DNA of 62,489 nt from Conidiobolus incongruus B7586. Taxonomy: Eukaryota > Entomophthoromycota > Entomophthoromycetes > Entomophthorales > Conidiobolaceae. A model generated the notes under the pieces. It saw nothing but the letters and a program-made list of their open reading frames with translations, had not been told where the DNA came from and did not search any database. Of the stretch, positions 11,757 to 24,443 are shown piece after piece. Made by a program: the position numbers and the translations under genes. Where the stretch lies: positions 1-62,489 of the forward strand of contig JNEM01008377.1 of NCBI GenBank assembly GCA_000697335.1, in the 5' to 3' direction. Each line of letters opens with the position of its first letter. Positions within the stretch are counted from its first letter, which is position 1.

Positions 11757-12913
11757 ATGTTTGAATGATTTGAATTATTCAACTATATTATGTCAAATGA
11801 ATTCATGACATATTATGCTTTATTTCAATCTGACTCAACCTTTTGACATTGGTGTACTTTCAAAGCTTGGAGGAACTTTTGATCAAATTATCAAAGGATT
11901 TACTAAACTTGGACTGGGATATACAACTGCAGATGATATAACCTAATTACGTAATTTGGTTACATGTAAAATATATTTAGAAGGAAAAATCAAAGGTGAA
12001 AATGTGATTGTTTATGGTGGTGAATCTAATGGATCCATCTGAACTACAACTTTTAGCCTTTTAAAAACTCGATATTACTTTTTCCTATATAAAGTACCTT
12101 GTGTAAGAGGATACGAAGTAACAGAATGGAATGCAGGACTTAATGCAGACAAATCAAGTTTCATGTTGGAAATTTTGAAATTGATTCATAAAGAAACTAA
12201 ACTCTAAGTAGTGAATCATTCTCATAATTCTAGTGGCTATCAATCCACAGAAGATTAAAAGATTAGTCAAGTTAGCAAAAGAGCATAATTTGATTTTGGT
12301 AAGTGGTAAAATTTATTATTGATCAAATCATAATGGTTCCAAAGCATCACAATGATTTTGTGAGATTGAAGAAAATGTTTTTGCAATCGTAGGGTTGTCC
12401 AAATCCTTTGGCTTACCTGGATTGAGAATTAGTTGGATAGCCTCTCGGAATTTAGAATATTTGGAAGAATTTAGTCTGACCAAGTCTTACGGATCTGTAT
12501 GTCCTTCCGCTCCCTCCCAGTTTTTGGCTTCATTTGGTCTCGAACACCGCGACGCAATTATTAAGAGGAATAGTGAGATCTATCGTTTCAATCTTAAATT
12601 AATCAATGAGTTTATTGCAAAGTATAGTGACTACTTTAAACTAGCTATACCAATTTCAGGTACCATTGGATTGGCTACACTCAAACAAAACAAATGACTT
12701 AAATTCAGGAATGCTCATGAGTTTTGTCTCTTTGTCAAAGACAAGGGTATTTTGCTCACACCTGGTGACTTGTTTCATGTGAATAATTACCTTGAACATA
12801 GCTGGAGTTATAGAGTTAGATTTGATAGAATAAACATTCCCAAGAACTGGAAAGTCTTTACAGATTTAGTTGATGAATTATTAGACGGAGAATCCATTAA
12901 TAGCCGTTTATAG
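11757..12913 (+). pseudogene. Decayed paralog of the class I aminotransferase
   Basis: This is the whole length of the gene at 698-1888, copied in opposite orientation: it starts with an ATG and MFE, corresponding to MFQPFEL, and ends with a serine-arginine-leucine-stop matching the live gene's C-terminus. Many recognisable segments survive (TKLGLGYTTAD, LRNLV, YLEGKIKG, SKSFGLPGLRISW with the PLP Lys). The reading frame is broken by in-frame stops from the fourth codon on and by several frameshifts in the first two thirds. The block at 12395-12697 is still open for 100 codons, then more stops follow. It cannot make the full enzyme. Identity to the live copy is roughly 80% in the best part by eye. 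An upstream TATA-like sequence is kept at a similar distance, so the duplication carried or preserved its promoter layout. Confidence 0.92.
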
Positions 12914-13283
12914 TATAAAATAATCATTTAGTATTCAATATCTTTGATTACAATAAACATTCAATTATTTAATATTTGAATAAATTAACTTTATTCTATT
13001 TGCACACTGAAGTTGTTCCGACCAACCTCTTGAGAAAAAGGAATCAGGATAAATTTAGGTGAATATCTTATGAAAATTGACTAAAAATGACTTGAATTTT
13101 TAATCAATTCTTAATAAAATCCCTTTTCATTTGGCAGAAAGTTCTTTGATAAAATTAAACCCATAATTAAAGTTGATACTTTTTTGAATACTTGTTAACA
13201 ATAGATCAAAATGTTATATTTTACAAATCTCTATACCTCTGGACTTCTTTATACTATATTCATCAATTTAATATAAGATCACA
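12914..13283. other. Spacer and promoter of SER1
   Basis: AT-rich spacer holding the 3' flank of the dead aminotransferase and the 5' region of phosphoserine aminotransferase. No gene seen. Confidence 0.55.
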
Positions 13284-14414
13284 ATGACAACTAGCTACAA
13301 CTTCGGTGCTGGTCCCAGTGCGCTTCCAGCCAGTGTGCTCCAAAAGGCTTCTCAAGCAGTTGTCGAATATGAACCAAACACCAACTTGTCTATCCTTGAG
13401 ATCAGTCACAGGTCATCCACTTTCAAGACAATTATTAACCGTGCAATCGATGATCTTAAGAGTCTTTTAAACATTCCTTCCAACTACCGCGTATTGTTCC
13501 TTCAGGGAGGTGGTTCAGGTCAATTTTCTGCTGTTGTATTGAACCTTCTCGCGAATCGTGGTAAGAATCGCCCCGTTGATTATATCGTGACAGGTGGTTG
13601 GTCTGCCAAAGCTGCTGAAGAGGCAGCCAATTTAGGAGCCAATGTGAACATCGCCATCAACTCAAAAAAAGTATATGGTGGATACGTTGGAATTCCTTCC
13701 CAAAAGGATTGGCGGCTTTCTGGTGAAGATGCGGCATATGTATACTACTGTGCTAATGAAACTGTCTATGGAGTGGAATTTGATTTTATTCCCGAAGTCC
13801 ATCCCAGTGTACCCTTGGTTTGCGACATGTCCTCAAATATTTTATCTAAGCCTATTGACGTAAGCAAATTTGGAGTTATCTTTGCCGGTGCCCAGAAAAA
13901 TATTGGTCCAAGCGGTGTTACAATCGTCATTGTTAGAGAAGATTTATTGACACATCTCCCAGACAAGAGCCAATTCAACCCTATTCCCATTGTATTGGAT
14001 TATAGTGTAATGGCAGAGCACAACTCTTTGTATAACACCCCTCCTGTCTATAGCATTTTTGTCACCGGATTAATGTTACAATGGATTGCAGAGAACGGAG
14101 GTGCCGAAGGCATGGATGCATTAGCAGATCGTAAATCCCAATTAATGTACAACTATTTGGAAGGAACCAATTTTTACAGATGTCCTGTTAATGCCGACAG
14201 TAGATCACGTATGAATATCGTTTTTAGACTGCCTTCAGAGGAATTGGAAGAAAAATTCATCAAGCGTGCTGCTGAGGACCATCGCTTTTACCAACTCAAA
14301 GGACATCGCTCCGTTGGCGGTATTCGTGTATCATGTTACAATGCCATTCCAGTTGAAGGAATTGAAAAATTACTGAAATATATGGAACAATTTGAATCAG
14401 AGCATGCTCAATAG
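13284..14414 (+). CDS. SER1: Phosphoserine aminotransferase
   Basis: An intronless 376-residue class V aminotransferase (PSAT1/SerC/Ser1). It converts 3-phosphohydroxypyruvate and glutamate to phosphoserine and 2-oxoglutarate in serine synthesis. It begins with the typical YNFGAGPSALPASVL, shows EISHRS near residue 40, the glycine-rich LQGGGSGQF near 73-81, DMSSNILSKP at about 181, and the PLP Lys at about 205 in FAGAQKNIGPSG. The C-terminal HRSVGGIRVSCYNA segment with phosphate-binding Arg is intact. The length is as expected. The ATG at 13284 is the first in frame and is followed directly by the conserved N-terminus. No introns, and composition is much richer in G+C than the flanks. It lies next to, but is unrelated in subfamily to, the dead class I copy upstream. 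Confidence 0.97.
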   Translation: MTTSYNFGAGPSALPASVLQKASQAVVEYEPNTNLSILEISHRSSTFKTIINRAIDDLKSLLNIPSNYRVLFLQGGGSGQFSAVVLNLLANRGKNRPVDYIVTGGWSAKAAEEAANLGANVNIAINSKKVYGGYVGIPSQKDWRLSGEDAAYVYYCANETVYGVEFDFIPEVHPSVPLVCDMSSNILSKPIDVSKFGVIFAGAQKNIGPSGVTIVIVREDLLTHLPDKSQFNPIPIVLDYSVMAEHNSLYNTPPVYSIFVTGLMLQWIAENGGAEGMDALADRKSQLMYNYLEGTNFYRCPVNADSRSRMNIVFRLPSEELEEKFIKRAAEDHRFYQLKGHRSVGGIRVSCYNAIPVEGIEKLLKYMEQFESEHAQ

Positions 14415-14717
14415 TTCTAATAAATGTATAGATGATTGTAATTTTATCTCTTGGTAGCACGCAAGTTCACCTCTAATCGAGCAAATGCTAGCAGAGATAG
14501 TATTATCAATCCCTAATATACTAATAGGATCGGTGAAAGTTAAATTACAAATAAAATTTCAATAAAATAGATAACAAGGAATTTTTATTTCAAAAAAGTG
14601 ATTCAATATACTTAAAATTTAGGCGATGATAAAAGTGTGTTGTTGAAAAATAATACATAATTTTGAGTTGGAAAATATTAAATAACAAATAAATCTTATT
14701 TTTAAAACCTGAGGCCA
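14415..14717. other. Convergent 3' flanks
   Basis: AT-rich region where SER1 (plus) and the unknown minus-strand gene converge. No gene or structured RNA recognised. Confidence 0.5.
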
Positions 14718-15386
14718 TTAAGACATCATCTTACTTCTCCATTCTGAGTGGTGGCCGTGGTGAGGTTTGTGAATTAGTCCGTTGAACTGGTGGTCGCGTA
14801 TAAGGCTTGTCCTCAAACTATCTGATAGCTCGACTAAAAGGCTATCGCTAATACCATATTCGCTAGACGGAGGCTCTACTGGAGATGGGGTTTTGTCTTT
14901 AGGTATGGGAGGAATAGGATTATTCCTTAAGAGTGAGGATAGAAGGGAGGGTCTAGCAAGAGACGGTGTGGGACTTGAAGCAACCGAAGGCTGAACAGAT
15001 AATTTTGAAAATGAAAAAGGGTCTGGTGTGAATGAAGAAGCGGCTGATGAGGGTAGAGACTTCCAGTCGTCCTCGTCAGAAGGTTGAGAACTAGTATTAT
15101 TAGTTCTATCAATGAAACGACTTGTATTAAGATTTGTAATTATGTTTTTTGGAGGCGATCTCTTTTGAGTCTTAATTTTGAGTTTGTGATGATCTTTGTT
15201 AGCTCCTGTTTGTTCGATATTGATAGGAGGTTGGTTTAGTAACTCTTCAAGTGGGTCAACTTCTAAAAATTGATTGGAATCATTTTGTTTTATGAAATTC
15301 TTCCTAGTAGCTTGTAAGCCTCCAGCATGTTTAACCCTAGGCTTTCTATGGTGGGAAAGTGTAGCGTTGGATTTTTGACCGGCCAT
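14718..15386 (-). CDS. Hypothetical disordered Ser/Pro-rich protein
   Basis: A 222-residue open frame with coding-like composition. I do not recognise a family. The N-terminus is basic (SHHRKPRVKHAGG). There is an acidic patch at about residues 40-50 (LEVDPLEELL). The middle, about 65-165, is rich in Ser, Pro, Thr and Asn with SP/TP sites such as TPSPVEPP. The C-terminus has an amphipathic stretch (SDSLLVELSDSLRTSLI, about 180-200) that could be a binding helix, then a His-rich segment HKPHHGHH. No transmembrane helix or signal peptide is visible. The protein is mostly disordered, compatible with a regulatory or adaptor role, but no function can be assigned. No intron is needed. Confidence 0.65.
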   Translation of the reverse strand: MAGQKSNATLSHHRKPRVKHAGGLQATRKNFIKQNDSNQFLEVDPLEELLNQPPINIEQTGANKDHHKLKIKTQKRSPPKNIITNLNTSRFIDRTNNTSSQPSDEDDWKSLPSSAASSFTPDPFSFSKLSVQPSVASSPTPSLARPSLLSSLLRNNPIPPIPKDKTPSPVEPPSSEYGISDSLLVELSDSLRTSLIRDHQFNGLIHKPHHGHHSEWRSKMMS

Positions 15387-18300
15387 GATTAATTAAAAAA
15401 GATACAAGAGAAAGTATGGAAGGCCTTGAGAATAGAAGAGGCTAAGGAAATAGACTGAGACTAAGTATTATTACCCCTTATTTAAGAAAGTATATAGTAG
15501 TGAAGTAATCAGTATATAATGGATCACTTGAAAAAAACACGTATTTTAAATTAACTGAATCACCCTCCTAAATATTTCAAAACCAAATAAATTTTAAACG
15601 TTGGAAAAATCATCTCCTTTTATACCCAATGAGATTCACTCACATTGAAAATTTTCAATTTGATTCGATTTCATTTTCTAATTTACCTTTGTATGATAAT
15701 CACATTTTTAATTTTCGCTAAAATCACCTATTACATATATTTATTAATAGCTTCAATCTTTATTAGTAATATTTTTTAACCAACCATATTTCTATATTTT
15801 TATTAGCTCTAATCTTTCAATTATCAAATTATTAGATAAATTATTGTAATATTGACACCTGAGTACACCCAAGAAAATCATTACATTTTAGAAATCGCAT
15901 CATATGAACAATAATCAAAGAGTTTGAATAACCAGTGAGAATGAGGCGGAAAAAGATTCAAGTGAGGCGAATACTTGAAAACCTCGTGAAATAATAAGAA
16001 TTTGCCTGATAAAAAGAAAATTATTCTCTCAGTGTTGCCATTCTAACCAATCACTTCTCACCATCTAATTACATAATTAATTAGGGAATGACATGACACC
16101 TTCTTTTACCATATTGGGAACCTATTAGAATTATCCAATCATCCAATAATATTATCCATTCAACTAAAATTTTTTTACTCCTAACCCAAGTATGGTAACT
16201 AATTAGAACAATTGAGTTAATCATGAAGAAACTATTTCCGTTAATTCCCATCCTAAAAATATACTTTTGGTTACAAATTGGACCATTAGATTATATTAAA
16301 ATTGTTAAACTATCAGTAAATTTAAATAATAAATCAAATAATTTATATAAGTTAACTAACTGAATAAATGACATATAGATAACAACATATTTTTCAAATA
16401 TTAATCAATAATATCAATAATATTAATATTTACCAACTTCAATGACGACATATCAAAAAAAATTAATTAACATCAATTAAATTTTAATTAACAAACAATA
16501 TAATTTTTTATTAAAAAATTAATTTAATTATCTATTTGATAAATAATGAATAAGTCTCAAAAGACAAATAAATATATAAGTGAGGACATAGAATGAATAC
16601 TTATGAAAAATCAATACCAAGAGAATTTTAAGCTCTTTATAGAATAACCTTATCAAATTTATTAGATAGGATCACTTATGTCATCCTCAATGAAATCGTC
16701 ATATTTTCCAATTTAAAATAGAATGAATATTTAATAAAAGAAATGGCTGCTTAACAAATTTATAGAATATTTGAGTTTTATGGATTAAATTGATTTTTTA
16801 AAGTTACTAGCTCGTACCCTTAATGTGTTTACTCGGTTCCACCTCTATATACTTTTAATCGCTGTCTATACTTGAGGTATCCTAAATATTTAAAGATAAT
16901 GGTAAAAAATCAATTTATTCAATATTGAACTAGTTGTCAAATGATGCCTTATACTTTATAGATTCTTGAGCTTTGTATAAAAATCGATCAAAAATTTAGA
17001 GAAGTGGAGCCAAGTAGACACGTTTACCAAACAAACTAGTATCAAATGGATAAACCTTTTGATAACGTGAAAGATGAAATTTTATAATTATTTATTTTTA
17101 ATGATTCCATGACTTTAACTTATATTTGAACTTTTATTTAAGCAGTAAAAATAAACCCAATTAAGCACTGTTCTTTTTACTAGTTGGTAAATTCAGAATG
17201 TTATTAGAGCTATTTTTAGGTCATTCATCAACATAGAACTCTATGGACTGTTTTACGCAGCTTTAACTTAGGAAATTTAAATTTGAAAATCTATTTTTAG
17301 AAAAGTTCAAATTTCAAAGACTTTCAAATAGATAAAATGTAAATAATAAAATGAATATTTTTTGATTAATTTAAGTTAGGGATCAGCTTTAGAGATAGTA
17401 TCTATTCATTGCTAAATATTGCTTTGATTAATTTTTTAAATTGATAATTTAATTTCAGATGGTTATCAAATTTAAAATTTGTTGATTTTGATCTAATTGC
17501 AAAATTAATAATTTTGATATTTTGATTAGAATGAATTCATAACAAAATTGACCAATACCTTATTAGCACTATTTCTGTTTTTGTTATTATTGTGATTTTG
17601 AAAATTTTGGATATTCAAAAATATTTTTATAATTTGAATAGGTTATAAGTTTATTAACATTCGGTAAAATGGTATTAATCCGATAATTTACGCTTATATT
17701 AGGATTATGAGTAATCTTTTGTAACTTGTAAATATTGGATTGGAGTAATTTTTAAATCACAATGATGAATAAATAATAATCAAAATAGTCATTTTGATTA
17801 TTTTATCAATATTATATATAAACAAAATTTCAATTTTTTTAATTTTCGGGACTATAAACTTCAAGCTCCTGATGCAAATATTCTTATAAGTGATAATAAT
17901 CATATAGTGGTAATCTATATCAATTTGCATAATAGCAAATTGATTCTAATATAACTAACTATGAAATATTAAATATTTGATGTCCATTTCGCCACTTCAT
18001 AGTTTTTGACTTGTAAATTAAAGTCCCACCATTTCGATTTATACATCAAAAATCTCAAATTGTCAACCGAAAAAAATCGGTAGTCATCCCGTAACATAAT
18101 CTATTCATTTGCCAAACCCAATAATCAGTATCATTACTATTACTTTGCAATAAACTTTCACAAGTTTGTCTATTAAATAAAAACTTATATGAGCCAAGAT
18201 AACTATCGTTAATTATTCAAATTGATTAATTGTATAGTAGAATAGCTAAATGAGAAACTTAGAATATTGATTCTAAATATTGCGTTGTTCTATTTAGAAT

Positions 18301-19040
18301 TTTAGTCGCTCTTCTCCTAAATATCCTTAATCTGTCTACATTGATAGTGGTATTATTTTTTTAGTAACTTATAAATAATTGAAAGCTATTGAAAGTGATG
18401 AGCCATCCAATTTCTATAATGATTTTCCATAAATAATGTTTAAAATAATATATTTATATTATTCAGCAAGATTACTCTAATGTGAAAAACATTTAAATTA
18501 TACGAAATTTTTTCTTAAATTTTTGAATGTAGAATATTGAAGCTCAAATTTCAAACTTAACTACCACGTCACTATGAATATCTGTAAAAATTGGATTATA
18601 AAATAAAGAATGAATTCAAACTTATAAGTATCATTTTAAATATATTAAACAATGAATATCGATTAAATATAATCCAATATATTCTAAAATATTAATATTA
18701 ATAATTTGATTATATAATATCAACATATAATTGCAAGTTTTAAAGTATAAACTATCAATATTTTGATTAAAATGATTTATTAATAAAATATATTTATTAC
18801 ATTTTTATTATAGATCAAGTTATATCAACTAATATGTATTGAATTATATCCCATTAATTTTAATCCAAAAATAATACTACCTTATTAATTAATTCATTCA
18901 ACTTATAACCAAATTTTATAAATTTATGAATTTATCCCACAATAAATCCTAATTCTCCTATAAAAATATATATTTCAATGAATAACCCAGTCCAAACACA
19001 TCACTACATAACAAAAAACTTCATAATATATAATACAAAA
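15387..19040. other. 3.6-kb AT-rich intergenic region
   Basis: No supported gene. It contains a 235-base inverted-repeat structure at 16806-17040 and a somewhat less AT-rich patch at about 15880-16080 without an open frame. A small hairpin-prone CCGAAAAAAATCGG lies near 18068. Confidence 0.55.
16806..17040. repeat. Imperfect fold-back element, MITE-like
   Basis: The 56-base arm at 16806-16861 is an imperfect inverted copy of 16985-17040, matching at about 39 of 56 positions with no gap. Both ends read ACTAG outward-in. The best core is 22 bases (16827-16848), where all four mismatches are transitions. The interior of about 120 bases is non-coding. No target-site duplication is evident in the immediate flanks. 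It could be a worn non-autonomous DNA element or a chance or regulatory palindrome. Confidence 0.4.
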
Positions 19041-19818
<778 letters not shown>

Positions 19819-20009
19819 TTATTAAGAATAATAAATATGTTTTATTTTAAATTTTGTTAATATATTATGACAATGAACGAGTTATATTATTGATAGATCA
19901 TATTTTTTGAATAACTCTAATTTATCAAAATCAATTTATCTAAGTTTTTCATTTACAATTGATAATGTAAAATAATTTGAAATAAATTTGAAAAACTATC
20001 AATCTTTTA

Positions 20010-20029
20010 AATATATATATATATATATA
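20010..20029. repeat. (AT)n microsatellite
   Basis: Simple AT dinucleotide run in the short gap between the convergent BET3 and DCTN6 genes. Confidence 0.8.
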
Positions 20030-20059
20030 ATATTGATCCAATTCCAAGTCAATATTTTT

Positions 20060-20884
20060 TTAATGACCCTGTCTTCTGTTATGTTTATATCTATTTAAAT
20101 TCTATTATAAAAAAATTATATTAATCTTTAATTTTAGATCCATAATTTAAATATTACTTACCTCTTTAAGATAATTTAAATGTCTAGAATGACTCATCAT
20201 CTAAGTAATAATTATCAACATTAAATTCATACTTATAGACAATAAAATATTACATTAACAGGTTTAAATTGCTTTCTCAACGTATTCTCTTCACCATATA
20301 TAACACTCAAATCTTCTAATTCCATATCGGGTAACGTACAGGTGCCAATTCCAATTATTACATTATTCTCAATTTTAGTGTGGGATTGAACAGTTGCTAA
20401 CCACCACCCATTAATCCTAATAATTTAGTTAAGTGTTGGTAGTATTTACCTTTAATTTCGATAATATTTTGGTTACCGATATTACTAGTATCAACATCTA
20501 AACAAAATCTCATTAGTATCTAAATTTCAAACTATTGTTGGGAACTTACAGCTCGAAGTCTCAAATAAATTTTCGTTACCAATAACCATAGGTTCAATAC
20601 CACTAAAAAGATTTAACATCGATTCTAATTAATATTGGTTAAATTACTTGTTGATTATGGTACTGTGTTCTTCGAAGATATTTTTATCGCCGATAATGAT
20701 GGGACCTTTGCGCGCTATAATACGACAGCGGTGATGAAGGATATTACCGGAGCCTAATTTTAATTAGTATATGAATATATAAATCGAATTGATTATTATT
20801 ACCAATAGTCACTTTGCCCTCAATAATAGCGTCCTGACAAACTAGGCTACTTGAATTGATCTGGATTTGAGAACTGATAAACAT
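20060..20884 (-). CDS. DCTN6: Dynactin subunit 6 (p27), hexapeptide beta-helix
   Basis: Seven small exons: 20884-20803, 20753-20648, 20602-20550, 20497-20450, 20396-20254, 20200-20162 and 20101-20060; 170 residues. The body is a left-handed beta-helix of hexapeptide repeats: SSLVCQDAIIEGKVTIG, RIIARKGPIIIGDKNIFEEH, EPMVIGNENLFET, NIGNQNIIEIKA, NNVIIGIGTCTL and DLSVIYGEEN. The order and spacing follow human DCTN6 (190 residues), and the C-terminal exons restore the RHLNYLKE segment equivalent to the human NYHHLKK helix. In dynactin, p27 sits with p25 at the pointed end of the Arp1 filament and helps cargo binding. Exon lengths total a whole number of codons. Exon 5 uses the AG just before CAACTG, which avoids a stop. 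Confidence 0.9.
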
Positions 20885-21135
20885 TTCATCAACATATTTT
20901 ATTAAAATGCATGAATGATAAATGGATACCTCATTGAATATGTTAATAATGTTAATTTTAAATTAATTAAACTTATTCATTCAAATTATCCATTTTCAAT
21001 ATTTAAATTCACATCAATTAATTTTAAATTTAAGGGATAATGTTCATTAAAAAAATTTTTTTTTAACAATTTTAATTTTTTTTTATTGAATAAAGTCTAT
21101 ATAAAAATATAAATAAATAACAGTGATTAAGCCTT

Positions 21136-23602
21136 TCATCCAGATTCGTAATGATTGAGCTTTCTCACTACTTTCATCAGTCTGATGACGGCGGCAGGCG
21201 AGAGTCCGGGGATGGATTGAGCTTGCTGTAGAGTGGTGGGCTTACAGCGCATGAGGATGGTTTTGTCCTCAGTACTCAGATTAAATCTAGAGTGATCGGT
21301 TAGCGTTAATTATTTATTAGAATATGATAATGTTACTTGTTATAATCAATAGTCAAAGGAATCTTCAAACTGGCATTCAATTTGAGATTTTTAATGTCAT
21401 CATTTTGTTGGGAGATGTAACTTTGATACATGCCTATATTATTTATAAGTATAACAATAATAAAATAGATATTGAATTTACCTTCAATCCAAACACTTTG
21501 TTGGACACGCGGATCCCAATCCTTCAATTGGGGAAGAGAGTTGACGAAATCGTCCCACTTCACACCGTTGAATTTGAGCATTTCGTAAGCGGTTTGATGG
21601 TGACCATTAGGAGAGATGGGGAACCCTAAACTATTCCAATGGCGGGAAGAGTAGCGAATACTGCGCAATTCATCAATCCCAGCTTCAATTTGGCGTTGGA
21701 TATCCTTGGTGGCTTGATAACGTTCTTGACTGACGCAGCCTGTTTGGTAGCCTAATTATTGATGGACTAATGAGTTCAATTTAATAACTATATAAACTAT
21801 ATGAATTACCTCGTTCTGTCAACCTCAAATCGGCATTATCCGATCTCAGAGAAAGTCTGTATTCCGATCTAGATGTGAATATCCTATATGGTTCTTCAAC
21901 ACCCTTAGTCACAAGATCGTCAATCAATACACCGATGTAAGCGTCGCCACGATCCAAAATAAATGGAGCTCTTCCTTGACTGCGACAGCCTGCGTTAATA
22001 CCGGCAATAATACCCTAAAAATTGTCAATGAAGATTTTAAATAATGGTCTAAATCTATATACCTGAGCAGCAGCTTCCTCATAACCTGTAGTACCATTAA
22101 TTTGACCAGCCATAAATAAGCCAGGAATCTTTTTGGTTTCCAAACTGGGTTGCAATTCACGAGGGTCAATATGATCATATTCGACACCGTAACCAGGTCT
22201 TAACATTGTTACATTTTCAAGGCCTTTGATAGTACGAAGGAAACGTAGCTGTTCTTCGGCTTCCATAGTGTTGGAAATACCGTTGGGGTAGACAACATTG
22301 GTATCCAAGCCTAAAAGAAAATATAAGCATAATGACATAGTATATATGTGGAAGATTGTTACCTTCAGGTTCTAACCAAATATTATGGCCCAACTTCTCC
22401 TTAAAGCGAATGACCTTACTCTCAATACTGGGACAGTATCTGGGACCTTTGACACTTTCCCTAATATGCACGTTACGATCAAAATTATCGCGAATGACCT
22501 GATGCGACCTTTCATTGGTCTTAGTCTGGTGGCACATGATCTGATTATTGGCATTAGGAACTGTTTTGTGCATGAATGAGAATGGCTGGGGTGGATTTTC
22601 GCCAGGTTGGGGTGTTAAATTGGTATAGTCAATGGTATTGCCATCTAATCTGGGAGGTGTACCGGTTTTCATTCTTCCAAGAGCAAAACCAGCTTTCATT
22701 AGCGATTCAGATAACCCTATAGTAGGTTGTTCGTTGATTCTTCCAGCCGGGTATACTGTTAAACCTATATTATTAAAAATATTAATATCTAATTAATAAT
22801 TTAAAATTTGTACGTATTTACCAATATGAATTTCACCTCTCAAGAATGTACCAGTGGTCAAAATCACGTTGTTACAACGAATTTTGGCGCCATCTTGCAA
22901 TTGGACACCAGCAATTTTTCCATCTTCCAGGAGGATATCGAATGCAGAGCCCTCACGAATGGTTAAATTTGGCTGATTGTCCAAAATCTTTTGCATATGA
23001 TATTTGTACAATTTGCGATCGAGTTGAGCTCTTGGACCCTATTAAGAATTAACCAAATATCATAATATATAATTTAAATAATATTTACATAAACAGCAGG
23101 TCCCTTGGATCTATTCAACACAGTAAATTGAATACCTGCCAAATCTATATTCGTCACTTATAAGCCATCATTCAAGAATACATTTGAATATTCAATTACC
23201 TCCAACTTTCCCGCAAACCCCGTCCAAAGCGTCAATCTCCCTCACCAAAATACCCTTGCCTACACCTCCCAAACTGGGGTTACAACTTAACTCACCAATG
23301 GTTTCCTTCTTTTGAGTGAGTAGTAGTGTATTCACGCCCATTCTCGCACTCGCAGAACTCGCTTCACACCCAGCATGACCTCCTCCTATAACAACAACAT
23401 CGTAATAGGGTATATCATCGTTCACTAGGGGTTTGAAATTAATGGCGGTAGTATCGATTTCAGCTTTAATCTTGGTAGTAGTTGATAACATTCTTGAACA
23501 ATTTGTCAAATGTACTGGATTTATATAGATTCTTGATAGTTGATTAATACTACATTGAGCACTTCTTGTTCTTAATAAATTTTGAAATTGTTTGTTTAAC
23601 AT
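21136..23602 (-). CDS. MTO1: Mitochondrial tRNA uridine-34 modification enzyme MTO1 (GidA/MnmG family)
   Basis: Nine exons: 23602-23200, 23144-23089, 23038-22822, 22764-22363, 22310-22063, 22014-21810, 21751-21482, 21433-21337 and 21286-21136; 682 residues, a whole number of codons. The first about 60 residues are basic and hydroxylated, as in a mitochondrial presequence. The FAD fold starts at [20 protein letters not shown]. Family signatures follow: [65 protein letters not shown] (GidA signature 1) and [19 protein letters not shown]. The C-terminal helical domain ends with [17 protein letters not shown]. With MSS1/GTPBP3 it installs 5-carboxymethylaminomethyl-type groups on wobble U of mitochondrial tRNAs. 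Introns are 45-57 nt. Confidence 0.97.
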
Positions 23603-24443
23603 TTTAATTGAGATCTTGTCAGTTGTGCTAAGATTTAATAATTATTTATTATTCTGGAATTTTTAATCTATATCTATATATTGAGTGTTGACTTTTGGAT
23701 ATTTATTGTTTGGATTTAATTAATTAATTTAAAAGGATAAATAAAATATAAATATTATTTTTATAATCAAAAATTATTTCAATTTGGATTACTCTCTAAT
23801 TTAATTTCCATCTCCATAAACCATTTTATGGGATTTATTTTATTTTCAATCTTTGTTACACTAATAATGTAATTAATATTATGTGAATTTTTGGAGTGTG
23901 AAATTTGATATCGTGCTAATGTTTCCATAAATTATATTGAAAATCTGGAAAATAAAAGCTTCATATAATAATTATCAAATCATTATATTTTAGAGTAATT
24001 ATTGATATTCATAGGGCAAATAATATAATGATATTAATTATCAATTTAATTTCAAGATTGTAAACTTATAAAATTTTATCAATATTTAATTATATTTATA
24101 GAAATTTAAGATTAAATAATAATCAATAAATTTTGATGAACATGAGATATACTAAAAGTTATAAGGATTTTGGATGTTAAACCAAATATAATATAAAAGA
24201 AATTTGAATATGTTAAATCTATAAACCATACTTTAAATTTGAATAGATATTACCATATTTATTTATTAGTATTTTAAATTTTTCGTTTTAGTGTAATAAA
24301 TTAAACTAGGATTTTTTTTTAAATCTAATATAAATTTTTTACAATTAACTCTAGTTGCATCTCTAATATAGAACATTAAAAAGAGCTAAATTAATGTTAG
24401 TTTATTATAATAAAAATGAATAATGATTAATTAAGAAATCTAA
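23603..24443. other. AT-rich spacer
   Basis: 5' region of MTO1 and 3' flank of the first sterol-reductase copy. No gene seen. Confidence 0.6.

Noticed and set aside
14782-14994. Plus-strand open frame opposite the disordered protein
   Set aside because: Mirror of the low-complexity Ser/Pro codons; the minus frame is three times longer with an ATG and stop in context.
15510-15540. Seventeen-base match TATAATGGATCACTTGA shared with the 51370 region
   Set aside because: No similarity beyond it; chance is plausible in a 62-kb AT-rich window.
20389-20449. Earlier AG as 3' splice site for DCTN6 intron 4
   Set aside because: Using the AG at ATTATTAG leads at once into a stop; the later AG before CAACTG restores the family alignment.
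21324-21629. Plus-strand open frame of 101 codons
   Set aside because: It lies antisense to MTO1 exons 7-8 and their intron; the minus-strand protein has clear family motifs, so this is a shadow.
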